A stretch of DNA of 64,000 nt, from the NCBI GenBank assembly GCA_036873755.1, contig JAVTVY010039178.1:97680-161679 (forward strand), in the 5' to 3' direction. The translations under genes and the position numbers were made by a program. Below the pieces are notes generated by a model that saw only the letters and a list, made by a program, of their open reading frames with translations, did not search any database and was not told the origin of the DNA. Positions 28,001 to 43,000 of this stretch are shown here, piece by piece. Position 1 is the first letter of the stretch. Each line of letters starts with the position of its first letter. Source of the DNA: Hanleya hanleyi (Eukaryota > Mollusca > Polyplacophora > Lepidopleurida > Hanleyidae).

Positions 28001-31000
28001 CCCGCTCTTCGTGGTGATTCAACTGCTGTCTCTGCAAACACACAAATGAAGAATGTTCATGTTTTCATACATTTGCATAATAATCATTCTGTTTTTCACG
28101 ACATGATCCAGGGAGTAATCCAGGGATGTTTGGGGAAGACCGGTCATCACATAAAATTTGACGATGTTGTTGCACACAAACCTCAGAATATCCAGTGCTG
28201 TTGACTCGCAATGGCAAATCACGTGTGAAAGGATCTAAACTGCGCAGGAGAAATGCTCTCATTCATACTTCATTCTGCAGCAATTATAGCGGGCTGTAAT
28301 ATTTATTGGTAAATCTAAGCACCTAGGAACAAGGTTTTACAAACACGAGGTTGAAAAGGACAGGAAATACACTAGTACCATGATCCACATTTAATCAAAT
28401 TGGGATTACTCACTATGCTAATATGGTTTAGTAAATTTGCAGCAAGGTTTGTTTTGAGAAAAAAAAAAGTTCTTCCATGTGGGCATTAACTGTTACGCTG
28501 CGGCGAGCCGTTCATACGGCTCTCGTCTTTCTATACGAAAAATGCGACGAGCCGCAATAGTGGCTTGCCTTTGCTTCTGTCAATGCGAGTACAGCGAGGT
28601 ACCTTTCTGGAATCGCTTTTTTTTCAAATTTACCAAGCATGAAACTCGATAAAAACCATACATATATTGTTAGCTAAGACTGATTTGATTTCTTGGATGT
28701 AAACTTGATATTCTGTCTCAGAATAACGAAGTCGGGAGGAAGAAATAAAATTGAAAAATAGAAAAACACCAACGGAGATTTCCATAGAACGTTGTCGAAA
28801 AGCCACCCAGAAAATATAAAATACTCACAGAAAACCCCTTCAAAATATATGATTCTTTGGTATAGTTGAAGTACAGAAGCTCAGTTTATATTTCCAAAGT
28901 GTGGGTTTCGATGAAATCCGCTAAACAAACTTTATTTTCAAATTTCTGTCGAGCTTCTGCACCACGTAATTTCGTCGCAAGGAGATAAAATGGCGTCTCC
29001 CTCACATCAGCTTGACCCAGTTCAAGGGCTCTGGCCAATGAGCGCTTCGATGTAGGTCACGTTCCACGCTTGTCCAATCAAGGTTACCGACATAGGATCG
29101 GCTGTTAGCGTTACTAGAGAAACGGGAAAACACCCCCTTGCAGTTTTGCGATGTTATCGTCTGTTTGATTGGCCATCGGTCGAAATCACGCCTTCAATCA
29201 GAAACTACAAGGAATTCCCTTTCCAATGAGACGTCATACGCCCGAAATGGCGGAAGAAAACTCGGAAAAGACCAGGGAGAAAGGCAGCTGAAAAACCAAG
29301 ATTTTCCGCTGTAATTCCTCATAATTCGCCATTTTCAACCGCAATTCTACCAAAATACTGTAGTCTCTTCAAATAAATTTTATTTACGCGGACAACATCG
29401 TCGATTTTGCTATAAAAGGCGGTCGAATAGCATTGACTAAACAAGTTGGGATACATTGATATGTTAGGCCAGTCACCAGCAAACGAAATTAAATAATATT
29501 TTTGTTCATGAAATCCGGATTTAAAAAAAAAAAGTCAGCATTTCTCCTCGTACATCATACAAAAGAATTTAGCAGCATAACAGTTAAGAGATTGGGCACT
29601 GATACCGGTACCAAAATCTTCCCAGATTATTCCCTGATTTCAACATTGCAGCAGCTCAGAGGAATTCTCATTTCCAGTGTTGTTTCAAGAGTATTTCTAT
29701 CAAATCAAGTGCAAAATGCACAACATCTAAATGGATCGACAGCTCTCCATTTAAACGGATATACATGTAGATGTCCCATGTGTATCAAAATCAACAAGTC
29801 ATCATTGTTCATAACGAAAGATTAACTGTGATCAATAAAAGAATTAATATTTGAAATTGGTGTGCAGTAAAATATCTTGAACATGTTGAAATCATGACAA
29901 CGAATCCATCAAGTGTATGCATACTAGGTTCAGTTTGGTGAAAGATGAGGGCATAAGCGGTCTCTGGAACTTGGCCTGTGACCCCACCCCACCAGGTAAG
30001 GGAGGTGCAGAGAGGCTGGCTGCCACAAGGTTGATCGTGTCGATCCAAGTCTGCAACTCTTTACTGTCACTGTCAATGAAAAAACAACATTTCTCATTTT
30101 AAATAATTTTTTGCATAATAACCAAGGTGTAAATAGTTCAATTAAGTATATTTATAGTGAAACCCAAAAATACCAACCCCTGGAAAAAACAGAACACTTT
30201 CAAAACCGACCTTAACATTTGGACAACTTTTCGTTACATAGTAAATGCATATACCAAGGCTGTGAGAATAACGGAACCTGTTCCAATCGAAAATGACCGT
30301 GTTTTCAAATGCAAACGCATCGGCCAACACATTACAGGCTGGATGGTCGACCCAGAACTAATCCTCCTTAGTGTTAGTCCTATGGGTAAGCTCCTGATTA
30401 GGAGCATATTTTTTATAAGTTTTATCAGTCTATATTTAAAGACATTTAACCATTGAGAAATTCTCTCAATGTCCAGTTTTCATGCCGGAAGAATATCTGG
30501 TGCACGCACACGCTGTAAACTGAGAATGAGGCTCTTTCACAGGGGATCAACTCAAGCAGCAGTGATAATGGTCATGCTGAAAAAAAAATTGATTTTCCGA
30601 AAAACCTACAGGGCCATTTAATTAAAATTTATTGTTGATATAGAATTCATCCATCAATTGCTCCTTTGATCAATAGTTATATATTTTCATTACCTTTACA
30701 GATAGTTATAAATTGTGAGCTGTCAATATATTTCTTCTTTCATATAACATTATTGTTGTTGTTCGGATTGTGTTGTTGTTGTTACAGTAGCCATCATCGC
30801 AGACCCCGGGAAAACCGTCGAACTGTCAAAATTAAAATTTGTATTCGGTCCTGTGGTCGGTCGGTATTCCCATGTTTTATTGCAGCATTGTTCCAAAAAA
30901 TTAATAATTATCATCAGGTAAGTGCTACCGATTACCACTAAGTTCTGTATTGGGCTTCAAGTCCACATCGAATGCATCTTCAATACAAGTTAGAGCTGAA

Positions 31001-34000
31001 TGTAGAACACACACTTACAGAAAATCAATCCTAATAAATTAATATCCTATCAATGCTCCCCAATCGTACATGTCGCTATATAGGATCTTACGTATTTCAA
31101 TTGAATTTGGTGTTCTGAGTGCCCATACCATGGATATTTAATAGGATTATGACATCACAGTCGCATCTGGACTCAATCCATTTGCAGTCGGGGAGGGTAG
31201 ATAGATTCACTGTGTCCATTTACCCCAATGTTTACACCAAAGATCAGTCCATACATCTACCCCGTATTATGGTGCCACAATGTCGGGACCGCAGCAACAT
31301 GAAAAGACACACCGCCAGCGAGCCGGCTAATTCGGCTGAGCCAATCAAAAATTCTTTGTCATCAATGTTCCCTTCAAAGCACTATGAAGCGTTCTCGGGA
31401 TTGGTTAACATGTGAGTTACTGCAAGCCTGTTAGATCCTACAGGCGACAATATACAAATGTGGAGCAGATAGGATTTAATTTTAATTAGACTGAGAGAAA
31501 ATTAAACAAAAATTATCTAGACCATTCAGAAAGCATTTCTCAACAGAGCTCAGATCTTAGCATGAATCACAATACACAAATACATGTGTATCATACGAAC
31601 GAGACAAATGTTCATCATAGCTCAGATATTAACAGATTTTGCCTTTTAACATCTCCTGTTATAGGTCTTTAGAACATGACAAAATTAATCTTTTATAAAG
31701 TTATACACTCTACATGTTCACAAATTGGCAGCAAATACATGTACCCTCTCTAGTAGGGATCAGACCTTTATTGTGACTTGAATGCAGTATGATGCAGTTA
31801 AATAAAAAGAACTTCACTTACTGACATGGGAGTGTGACTAACATCACAGGACCTAGGTAGTAGGGTTTGATATGATTTAAGTGTGTATCTTGGCCTAAGA
31901 CTGATCATGTGGATGGTCGTAGGATGCATCGAGACCTGTTTTTACAAATTTTGAGGTTTCTAGGTCACTTAATTAGGTCAGAAATTGGGTCAGAAAGTAG
32001 GCTGTATTGACCTTGACCCAAATAGGTCAGGTCACACTGACATTGATCTAATAATTAAGCGCATTTCCATGATCTTGGGAGGCAGTAGGACATGTTTTTG
32101 CAGTAAACTTACACTCACCGCATCCAGACCACTGCAGGTCAAACTTATTTGAACAGCCGACAGTGTTGATCCAGAATAATAACACCTTTATAGTTTGCAA
32201 TCAATCATTCAAACAAAAGTTCATGATGTCTATTACCATTGAAGATAAATCTGTTTGAAAATAGTTCCCTTGAAAAAGTAGTTCCCAACCATGTTGTTGT
32301 TGTTGATGAAATGAAATGACATTTACTGTAAGAGATAACTGAAAACTTTTTACATTACAGTCAAATTAAGAGAAACCAACATTTGAATAGTTCAAATCAG
32401 TCCACTCAGTTCACCCACTCTTCCCAATCAAGGTTTCCATTCCCAGAGTATTGACTCGCTAACCATTCTCCAGGAGAGCTCAGATCTTAGCATGAATCAT
32501 AATACACAAATACATGTGTATCATACGAACGAGACAAATGTTCATCACAGCTCTGTACATGTAGCATTTAAATTATTTGAGAAATTATCTTGCAATGAAA
32601 TGCACTAATAAGATGTGGCACTTACATAGGGAATAAATCCATATATTTGACGTCAGTAATGCCAAAATTAATAAAGTACAGAAATCTGTGGTTCATACAG
32701 ATAAAATACACAAGTTGTATACTGTAAACTATGAGAGTTGAAAGTGAAGTATATCATCATCAATGGATGTTTGAAATGAGGCTTGCCTCTGTTTTTGGTT
32801 TTTTGTATACATTTTGGCATGGATTTTTTAATGTATCTAAAATACAATACCTTGAACCAAAACACAGGAAGGAAGCAATCAGAGATTGCTCAATTGTATG
32901 CCCCCCCTTCCACTTTAATCCGACACTGCCCCGCCATTGTTCTGTTCTTTATTGGTTGGTGGAGGCCTAATTTGGATAATTATAAATCTGTTTCAGTCAC
33001 TTTTTTGCCATGCCTCACATACTACATATTCCAAGTATCAAGCAACAAGTGATAATACGATGCTTCGATGCAAGCTGGTCGCCAGGGCTTTCGCCAAATC
33101 CGAAAATGTGACCTGGTCATGAGACCTACATTCCTTGGGAGTATATTGTGGTGAAATTATGAAGCGATCAGTGAACTTTGAATTTTGCACCCAATTCACT
33201 GTTTTGGGGGCAATTTCATACTTCAGGACCTATGTTGTTTGCTTTGGAATGTAGAATAACATATAATATAGCCATTTTCCTGGTTCAAATCGGTTATGGA
33301 CCAAGATCCAGCTTGGACAAATAAATATATCCCATTCACTTAGGTTTAAACAAAGGGCCATAACTCTTGAAAATATAACCGAAAACAGAGAACTTCACGC
33401 TGCACATCTATGGGTCACTGACCACATATCATGCAAATTTCGTACTTGTTCATACAATATTAACCGAGATCGAGCCCTACAAATCCCAATTCACAAAGAT
33501 TTGAAGAAAAAAGGGCCATAACTCTTGAAAATATAAGCGAAATGTGGAGAAACTTCACGCTGCACAACTACAGGGCACTGACCACATATCCTGCAAATTT
33601 CATAATTGTCCATACAATATTAACCGAGATCCAGCCCGGACAAGTTCCAATTCACAAAGATTTGAAGAAAAAAGGGCCATAACTCTTGAAAATATATGCG
33701 AAACTCGGAGAAACTTCACGCTGCACAACTACAGGGCACTGACCACACATCCTGCAAGTTTCATAATTGTCCATACAATATTAACCGAGATCCAGCCCGG
33801 ACAAGTCCCAATTCACGGAGAAATCAGGAACAAAGGGCCATAACTCTTGAAAATATAAGCGAAACGTGGAGAAACTTTACGCTGCACAACTGTGGGTCAA
33901 TGACCACATATCATGCAAATTTCATACTTGTCCATACAATATAAACCAAGATCCAGCCCGGACAAGTCCCATTCACAGAGATTTCAGAAAAAGGGCCATA

Positions 34001-37000
34001 ACTCTTGAAAATCATACCGGAACTCGGAAAAAACTCTACGCTGCACAACTATGAGCCACTGGCCACATTCCATGCAAGTTTCAATCCTGTCCATCAAATA
34101 TTAACCGAGATATTGCCCGGACAAGAAATTCGGACGGACAGACGGATGGACAGACGGACAGACGGACGGACAAAGCGATCGCTATATGCCCCCCCTCTAG
34201 TTAGAGGGGGGGCATAACAATGTAATATCACGGTAGATATGGCGACTTTCAAAACACCAGATTCATTCTCAAGGTGTCATATTTTAGATATATTAAATAA
34301 TCCATGCTAAGATGTATACGAAAAAACCCAAAACAGATGAAAGCCCAATTTCAAAATTCAGTCGAGGCCGTTTTACCTTAGTTCCGACTCGGAGGGTTAA
34401 TAGTATAAAAGTTGGGTATTTTTTTAGTGTGAAACATAGCTTTTACTCTGTAAACGTAACCATTCTTTCAGAGATAAAATTTTCCACGGACTTGTATTTT
34501 TTGCAGGATGTTCTGACCTTGTTTGGAAGAGATACTCTGCCCAATCAGCCGTCTGTAATCTGAGCACATGTTGTTTCTTCGTGTAGTCTGCAGCCTTGGT
34601 GGCGAGCGCGTGGTGGATGCGGATAGCGTTGTTAGCACTCTCCGCCAGGTTACCTTTCTTGAAGCCATGATCATCCTTGTGTAGGTACAAGATCAGGTCA
34701 CGCAGGGTGGCAAAGTACATCTTCCAACCTCGCTTCCCAAACGGCGCTAGTCGCAACAAAACGGTACATTGAATTCAAAATTTGCACAAAGGTCATTGTT
34801 TATCACTCATAGAGAAGGAAGTTTCACAAAGCTCAGAAATACCACTAACTATCACAGAGTCAGTTCTCTCTATAAAATTGAATAATCTCATCACAGCTTT
34901 GCGTTATAATGTATCCATGAACAATACAATGTAACAACCTAAACCAATTAGCTCAAAACAGTTTGGCTTTCTTTAATTGGAACAAAGTGGAATATTTTGA
35001 TGGCGATTTTAATTAGGAAAACTTTATTCCATTTATAATATGAAAACATGGGGAAAATAGCCAAAACGTAGTAACTATTTGTGCGGGGCACAGGGTCACA
35101 CCATGAGTGTGAACCTGTCTTTTACTGTTACAAAACCCCAAACCAGACCTCATAATAATACCTCTACAATGATGATTTTAAAATCCTAGTGCACTCGAAA
35201 TAGCTTCAGTGCGAGGAAATGAAGGTAGCTGTACAGATGTACTTACTTCTCCGTCGTTCAGCATCCATACAACATTTTCTCATCACATAGCCTTTCTTGT
35301 ACTCCGTAGCCTTATTTGGATCAGGAATCTATGGTCAAACAAATAAACACTCGGGTACATCATCAGATAACAACTAGCACAGCCATGACAGAATGATCAA
35401 CAAATGGAAATATAAATAACTCCTATTTAAGTCCAATCCATGTGTTTCACACAAGCACTGGCGCATGGAATTACTGTCCTACCAATTGTGTTGGATTCAA
35501 AATGACCTATTTCTGACATTACAAATCTACCAATAGTTATTACAGAGCAAGAATAATACAGTGAATTAGTGAGCTGGTCCCGACTGGACTCGGTAGCTCA
35601 GTCGGTAGAGCTGTGGGACGGTACCCCCCAAGTTCTGAGTTCGATTCGCATCCGTGCCAGTATTTTCTCGCCAGGTGTTGTACAATGTAGGAATATAAAT
35701 ATATTATAATTTATCCCTGAAGATGACTGCAATTATCAGTATAATACACTGTCGATAATTTACTCATGTACAGCGATGACAAGGGTGAACGACCGTGCGA
35801 GGAGGAAAAACACAATCCTTTTAATATAATTAATATGATAAATGATCAGACAAATGTCTGATCTGTTTTTCTGTCTGATCTGTGTAGACCTGTTCAAAGA
35901 ACATGGTTATAACTCCTTGCCTGTTTGTTATGTCGGATAATAAAGGCTTCTGTTATTGTCCATTAAATGAATGTGAATTGCTGAATGTTAATCGGATCTT
36001 ACATCAAGGAAAGGGTTATTGCCAACAAATCTTCGTGACTCATCAACGAGGACAGGTGGGTGTCGCTCTTCTGTCGTGCTTTCAGGTTCTTCCACATCAT
36101 CATCACTGAAAGGAAACAAAGGTCAGAGGTTAAAATGGTGTAGAACTGTTAACCAATATATTATATAGGGTAAACAATATATTATATAGGGTAAACATTA
36201 CTTTATATAGGGTAAACATTATCTGATATAGGGTAAACATCTCTTAAATAGGGTAAAAATGAACTTATATAAGGTAAAAATGATCTTATATAGGGTAAAC
36301 ATTATCTAATAATAGGGTAAACATCTTATATGAGTAAACATTATCTTATATAGGGTAAACATATTATATAGTGTAAACCTATTATAAAGGGTAAACATAT
36401 TATAATATAGGGTAAACTATATTATATAGGGTAAACTTTATATTATGTAGGGTATGCATTATATTATATTATATAGGGTAAACATTATTATCTTATATTA
36501 AAGAGTGAGGAGGGGTGGGGGATTTGGTTTAATGTCACTCAAGGTTATTTCACTCATATGATGACAGCCAGTTTGCTTGGTGGAGGAAACCGGAGTCAGT
36601 TCAGCGGTGTGTCACCATCGAAGTGCCGTACACCACTTGGCCACTGAGGGCCCCCTATCATATAGCAATGAGACTGGACTATTCACTTACACTGCCCATT
36701 CAATAGGCTCATTCTTTATGGATTGGTAGATGGATTTCAAAACTTCTTTGGGAAAATTCTCTCCATCATTCAGTTCGGCTAGATTTTCAATGAATTCTGA
36801 ACAGGTCATTTTTCTGCCGATATTCTGCAAGTATAAATATCAGTCTGAAATATATCACAATGAAAACAGATTATTAATTTAGAATGCTGTAATTGTTAGT
36901 AAATTAGAATGTTGTAATTGTGCACAAGTAAGTTTCCCGCCAGTGAAAACATTGAGGACACAGCAGTAGGATACCAAATCAGGGACCGTCTTCACCGTTA

Positions 37001-40000
37001 ATGGTACCAGAGTGGACATATCACCACCAAAGGTCTGCCCTGGTACCGTTACAGTGAAGAGGTTGTTGCCACTGTGGTACCACTCTGTGCACATTTATGT
37101 CTTCACCGACGGGGAACTGAAACTGGTGTAAACCGACTGGGCATGTGCCAGTTCTGGGTTAAAGGGTTCTGGTTCACAAAGGTCCAAAACAACGATCATA
37201 GAGGATAGAACATGGTTTGCCAAACATCAGTTCTGATTGGTTCGTTTGCTGGTTCGTACGTTGATATAACTCAACACTTGCCCACTTGCCCGGGGCAACC
37301 AAAATCTGCTGGGGGCAAGTGAAATTGAGTTGGTACTTGGTTGACATGGCAAAGGATTTGGTTTGAGTCAAATCGTTACAGTGTTCCATCTTTTGCCATG
37401 AACTCCTGGTGCCCCATCATAATATTTGCCCTAGAGATGAAGCCTATGACAGAGCAAAGTGGAAAAGACAATCTGTAGATACTGGAATTAGAAAACATTG
37501 TCACAATTAAGGCTCGTTGATATTGTGGTCACCATGTAAGGGCAACTGGATCTGATTCAGGGCAACCAGTTTAAACTTTCATCTTGCCCTGAGGGCAACC
37601 ACCATAAAAAAAGTAAGTTACACCACTGTTGTAGATAAAATTTTGTGGCCTACCCCTCAGAATTTAAAGACTTTACGGTAATTCCTCTAATAAATCGATC
37701 ACACTATCGGTATTCGATCACCCCCGATTTTTGCAGAAAAATACGATCGGAAGTTGTAATAATTCAATCACCCCCGATTTGCGGAAGATAATTTGATCAC
37801 CTGCCAAATGTGCCTCCCGTTGATGCGTATCATTGACAGTGGAAAAATACAGTGAGAGACATGATAAAAAACATATATACAGCATCGTTACCAAGACGTA
37901 TGGCGGGCGAATCAACTTTAGACCAAGAAAAAAAGACTTATTAATCAACAGGACCAAAAATAATTAAGTGGATTTCATGATAAAATAAGACGAATGTACT
38001 TCCGGCATGTCCGGATAACGGAGAATGCTCTGTTGTTTACATCACAGGCCTCCTGCTGAAGTAGGTCAAACAGAGATCGTAGGTCGTCTAATACATGTGT
38101 ATCAAGGCTAATTGGAAGTGTGAACATAGAATGTGGCTTGGTGTGTGGTATACAGCTGTATTACCTGTCCATGGAGATCTGTGTTTAACAACATAATTGC
38201 ACAAGTGAGAGTGTGACAAGCATCTGAAATAGACGTAATAGAAAAGGAATGTCAAAACTTGAGAAATAATTGTGCCTCTGCTATGTTAATATTGTAGGAG
38301 GATGAAACCACCAAAGTAATGATGACGAATCTTTACAATATTACAAGTCAATATCAATGCAGATTATTAACCTCAACCGTGTCAACAGTACAATTACAGC
38401 TGCACAACAACCTTTAGATTATTGATGGTTTACTTTGCAAACCCCAAAACAGAACATTTAAATCATTCTCATATTACCAAACAGATTTGCATAAGCCATA
38501 AAGCTACTTCATATCTTTCAAATTTAGAACAGTTACAACAGCAGTGTGTCACAGTGTGTAACAGAGCTGATATACATGTACATGTATCTGAATTAAATGA
38601 CAGTTTAATGATTCAATAATTTGTGCAATACTTCTAGTTATTCCGCTGAGTCCAGTTTTACCTTCTGAATTGTAAGAGCCGGAGTTACACTCTAAATATT
38701 GTTTGGAGAAATGAGCTAGCACCCGCTCTCGTTCCTGGGTCTCCCCGATCAGAGAGAATTGTCGAAGAAACTTCCTCAGGGCTGTGTCCAACGAGTCCCC
38801 ACCTAACTCAAAGTATTTCAAATACTCTTCAGCAACAAGAGTAGCGAATTCATTCCTGAAAAGATGCCCAAAGATGTTAGCCAATATTAAACTGCAAATT
38901 CTTCATATACAGACAATATTGGCCTACATGTACAATGTAATTCAAAACCGAATATTTAACAATTCAAGCATAGTCTTCAGAATGTCAGAAATTACTGGCC
39001 AGCTTCCTCGTATATCATCCATGAGGAAGTAATTTAGAAACAGTCAGTTCTGAGATTTGTGGGTATTCCATTAAGCATGTAATCTTCCCCATGCCAAAAG
39101 TCTGGGACAGTACGATATAATGGGGACCGTTCATAGACAGTTTTGCATCAAGTGGAGTCCAGCGGTGAACTTTCATACATGCAGTTCCCCCTTTGTGTTG
39201 AATCAGCTTTCTTGTCTGCTGGGGAGATAATTCGGTCCTACAGCGTTACAAGTGGAGAACAAGGAAGGTTCAGTACGGTACTAGGGCCAAGCTAGAACAC
39301 TAGCACGGAGCCATTAACATTTCTTGTCACCAAACATACTAGGCTTATTTTATGAGCATTGACTTTCAGCTGAGGGCCCGCCCTTGTCTATCTGACACAT
39401 TGTACCCGTGTTTATTTCTTCCAATCAGCGGCTTTGTTTAGTCTAAGGCAGTGGAGGCAAAAACCGTCTGGCATCTATTGTAAAAAACAATGTTCATATC
39501 CCCACTACCTGTTTTCTTTGGTCATTGTTTTGAAACCCAGATATGGAGCGGTTTCAGCCTGGGCTGCTTTGGTCCATACAAAACCATTGGTGGGTTGGTA
39601 AAATTAAAGGTGAACTGCAAAGCTTTTAATTTTATCTAAAATGTTGCTTACATACATCTTGTCTTATGCGACATAACTTTTATACGTTTTTGGGGCGAAT
39701 ACATGTATATTCTGCAAAATTGTACTAATAACAATATTTAAGTTATCCTGTTCTAAATCTGTCTTGAAAACTTGCATCGCTTGTCTCTCTTGGTTTGTAG
39801 AACGTTAGGACGTTATATAGCGGTCTCCTTCATTCAAGTTTTATTTAAATGTGACGTCATACCAGGGCTCGAATTAGAGAAAATGCAATGGCCTGCTATT
39901 TTTCTTCGGATACGTAAAAATCGCAGGCCAAACCTTAGATGACCTGCTATTAGTAAATTTGACCTGCAGTTTTTCGAAATTTCCAAGTTACTTCGATCAA

Positions 40001-43000
40001 GGTGCACTCGATTAAATGACACAGGTAAGTACATCACAAGATATGATTTTAATAAAACTTATATTGTTGATTCCAATGTATTTTGTTGTTTATATTACAA
40101 CTTAGACGACACATCTTTATCAATCCATATTTGTGACAGTTCGCCTGTGCCACGTACTAGTTAACCGGTTCTCGAGTTCACTATCAGATGACTAGAAATC
40201 ACACATGAATCACATAAAATGTCAGACTATTACGATTGTAATGAATATTGATACATCATTGGCACGTGAAGATATCATGATGTTCAGAATATCAATCATA
40301 GAGTTCACTTGGAATGTACTCAGTTCTTGGCCACAGTCTATGACTAGAAATTATACAAAAAGTAGAAATGAATTATATATATAAAAATAATCAATTTAAC
40401 TGAAATCACAGTCTGTCAAGCAGAAAGATAAATAAACAAGTCATCCAATTGACTCACAACTCACAATTGACCTCCGTAACAAGCGTGTGTCCGCCTTTTA
40501 TGATCGTTTGTTTCGCGTTCAACCAGCTGAATCCCCACGATTTAACCGTGGACAGTTTGACAGTATTTTGTGCCATGTTTTAGGCGTTTAGCATCGAATA
40601 CCACGCTGGCTTCTCGCTTGTCGGATGTTGTTAACGGATGCGGAAGTAATAACGGCAGGCATGCGCGCACACAACAAGGGAGACAACTTCGGACCGACTT
40701 ACTTGCCACAACAATCGGATCGGCGCCAGTTCAGTACTTCGAGCCGTACGAAAACATTTTGACGTACAAAGATTGCTGTAATGGTTTGGCAGTACGAATA
40801 TTTTCAATATCGAACGGAGAATCGATCTTTAGGCATTTCATTCGCCTAAAAACTTATCGCCTGCTATTTTTTCACGATTTTTTTATTTTAGCAGGTCAAT
40901 TTTCACTTGGCCTGCGACAGGCAAATTTTCGCCTGCTTTTCGCCAATAGCAGGGCGCCATTTCGAGCCCTGCATACTACGCCGGATGAATGAGCGAGGTC
41001 CACTATAACGTCATGACGATCCAAAAACAACGGTAGGCAAGCGTAGGCAAGTTTTTAAAAGTTCTGACTCGTTTTCTGGTGGTACATGTATAAGTTTTGA
41101 CTTCTCATATACCCAAAATAAAACAATAACCCACAGAACTATTACCACACATATTCGTAAGAACTATAGAAGTTCTTGTTTTATGACATTTTAACAGAAC
41201 ATTTGAAAGCTTTTCTGTTCACCTTTAAACACTGCTACAATAAAATAAACAAGGACCCTCAGCTGAAAGTCCAAGTTGATGCAATTCGGGTAGTAACTGT
41301 TAACATGGTTAAGGGTGAGTTAGAAGAATCCGAGAAACGCAACAAAGGTAGGCGGTGTCTGTATAAACTCATGACTGACGAAAATGTATCAACTCAAATA
41401 TTGGCCTTCCACAGAAAGAGTGACCTCATACTTACTTCTTACTCAAATGCCTCGACACATCTGATTTTTTAAAACCGTCCAGGAAGAAAAGTCGCTTAGC
41501 TAGACGGGAAGCCGACGGTCTGTCCACTTCTTTCACACAAGGCTGAGTGTACAGACTGTCAAGGTCCAAGAACTCTTGATCCGTCATAGCACTGTCGGTA
41601 TTCTGCATCCCTTCAGCAGAGATGGAACCGCCATTTTGGACATCAGGCCTTGTTGATTCTCCGCCTATATCAGCACCAAAGTTTGAGTATAATGTCGACC
41701 GGGTGAGCTGACTGGACTTTGAGGGTGACCCCTTACCCCCTACAACAGTTGTCTCCCCTGGTTGGGATGACCCTGAAGGTTGATTGTCCATAAGCATTTC
41801 TGACGATGTGTTGGTTTCCAAGTTGAACTCCCGATAATCCACACACTTTCCTATCAACCCGTCATCCTTTGGTTTAGAGTCTTTGATTTTGGATTTCAAC
41901 ACTCGAGGCTCTTCCAGACTGATAAAGCCGGGCATGAACACTCGATCACTGGATTTTTCTGCCTTTCTTTCCGGAGAGCTCTGGAGACTCCTAGACGTGA
42001 TTTGGTTCTGGTCTAAACCTGTAAGTTTGTCCCGACTGGTGATTCTATCCAACGAGGATGCAGACTGTTCGTGGGATAATACGTCCATAGAATACGCCAA
42101 ACTATCATCATCAATATCAATATTCACCAGAGTGAGGTCGCCACCGCCCTGAAGGTAATTTTCATGGCTTTTACTTGTGCGCACCAGAGGATGACCAGCT
42201 CGAGAATCGGAAAATGTGATTTTCTCTGCGCTCTTACTGGTGACTATAGAACGTTTATCCGTGTCTGTGTCACTCCTATCACTGGCTGTCGAGTCTTCTT
42301 CCTCAACGTACAGAGAAAGGTTTTCTTTAGTGAGTAACTCCTCTGTACTCGTGGTCTGTTCGGGACTTATGTCCGAGGTGCAGTTCACGACTTTCCTATC
42401 AGTAACTGACTGAATGCTCGAAGACGAAACAGAATCGGAGGATTTGAACGAACTGCTGCTCAACGTCTCCTTACTGTCTTTTGTTCCAGTGGTATCTGTC
42501 GTACATGTACCTCTGTCCACCTCTGGATCATTCATCAACACTGCAGGTTCTGATGCGGATTTCCTAGCTGGGACTATTTCCGAAGGGATGCTTACTGCTT
42601 TCGAAGGCGGGGTACCCTTGGCACCGTGAAAGTTATCAGAATATAAATTATGTGGTGGCGGGGAGAGTGATCGTTTGGCTGGGTGTACATTTTCAAATTT
42701 CTTAACACTCTTGGGGGGCGATGTGGTTTTAATAATCATATCCCCTGTCATAACGAAGGTCTCAAACCCTTTCTCTTTTTTAGGGTTCGGCATACATGTG
42801 AGAGAAGGGTTGGCGTTGACCATATATCCTTTTTCCCCGGATCCGTTTTCATGACAGGACTTGTTGTAGTTTTCATTCCGTGTCGTAGCTTTGTTACTCG
42901 TGGCCGTTATCTCGCTTGCTGTATAGCCTCCATTGATAGCGTGTGTCGGCGCCTTCACTGGCACAGGTATTCTTGACGGACTGTTTGAGATACGATCAAC

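Noticed and set aside
33544..34217. ORFs with repeated [18 protein letters not shown]
   Set aside because: They are translations of the 160-bp array and shift frame between units.
35586..35660. Functional tRNA gene
   Set aside because: A- and B-box-like words are present, but the acceptor and anticodon stems do not pair; a SINE head is the better call.
36160..36490. Interstitial telomere repeat
   Set aside because: The unit is TATATAGGGTAAACAT and not TTAGGG; only an AGGGT core is shared.
40570..40992. 140-codon ORF as a gene
   Set aside because: It runs through the right end of CAGGG transposon 1 into host sequence, so it is a chance frame over the insertion junction.
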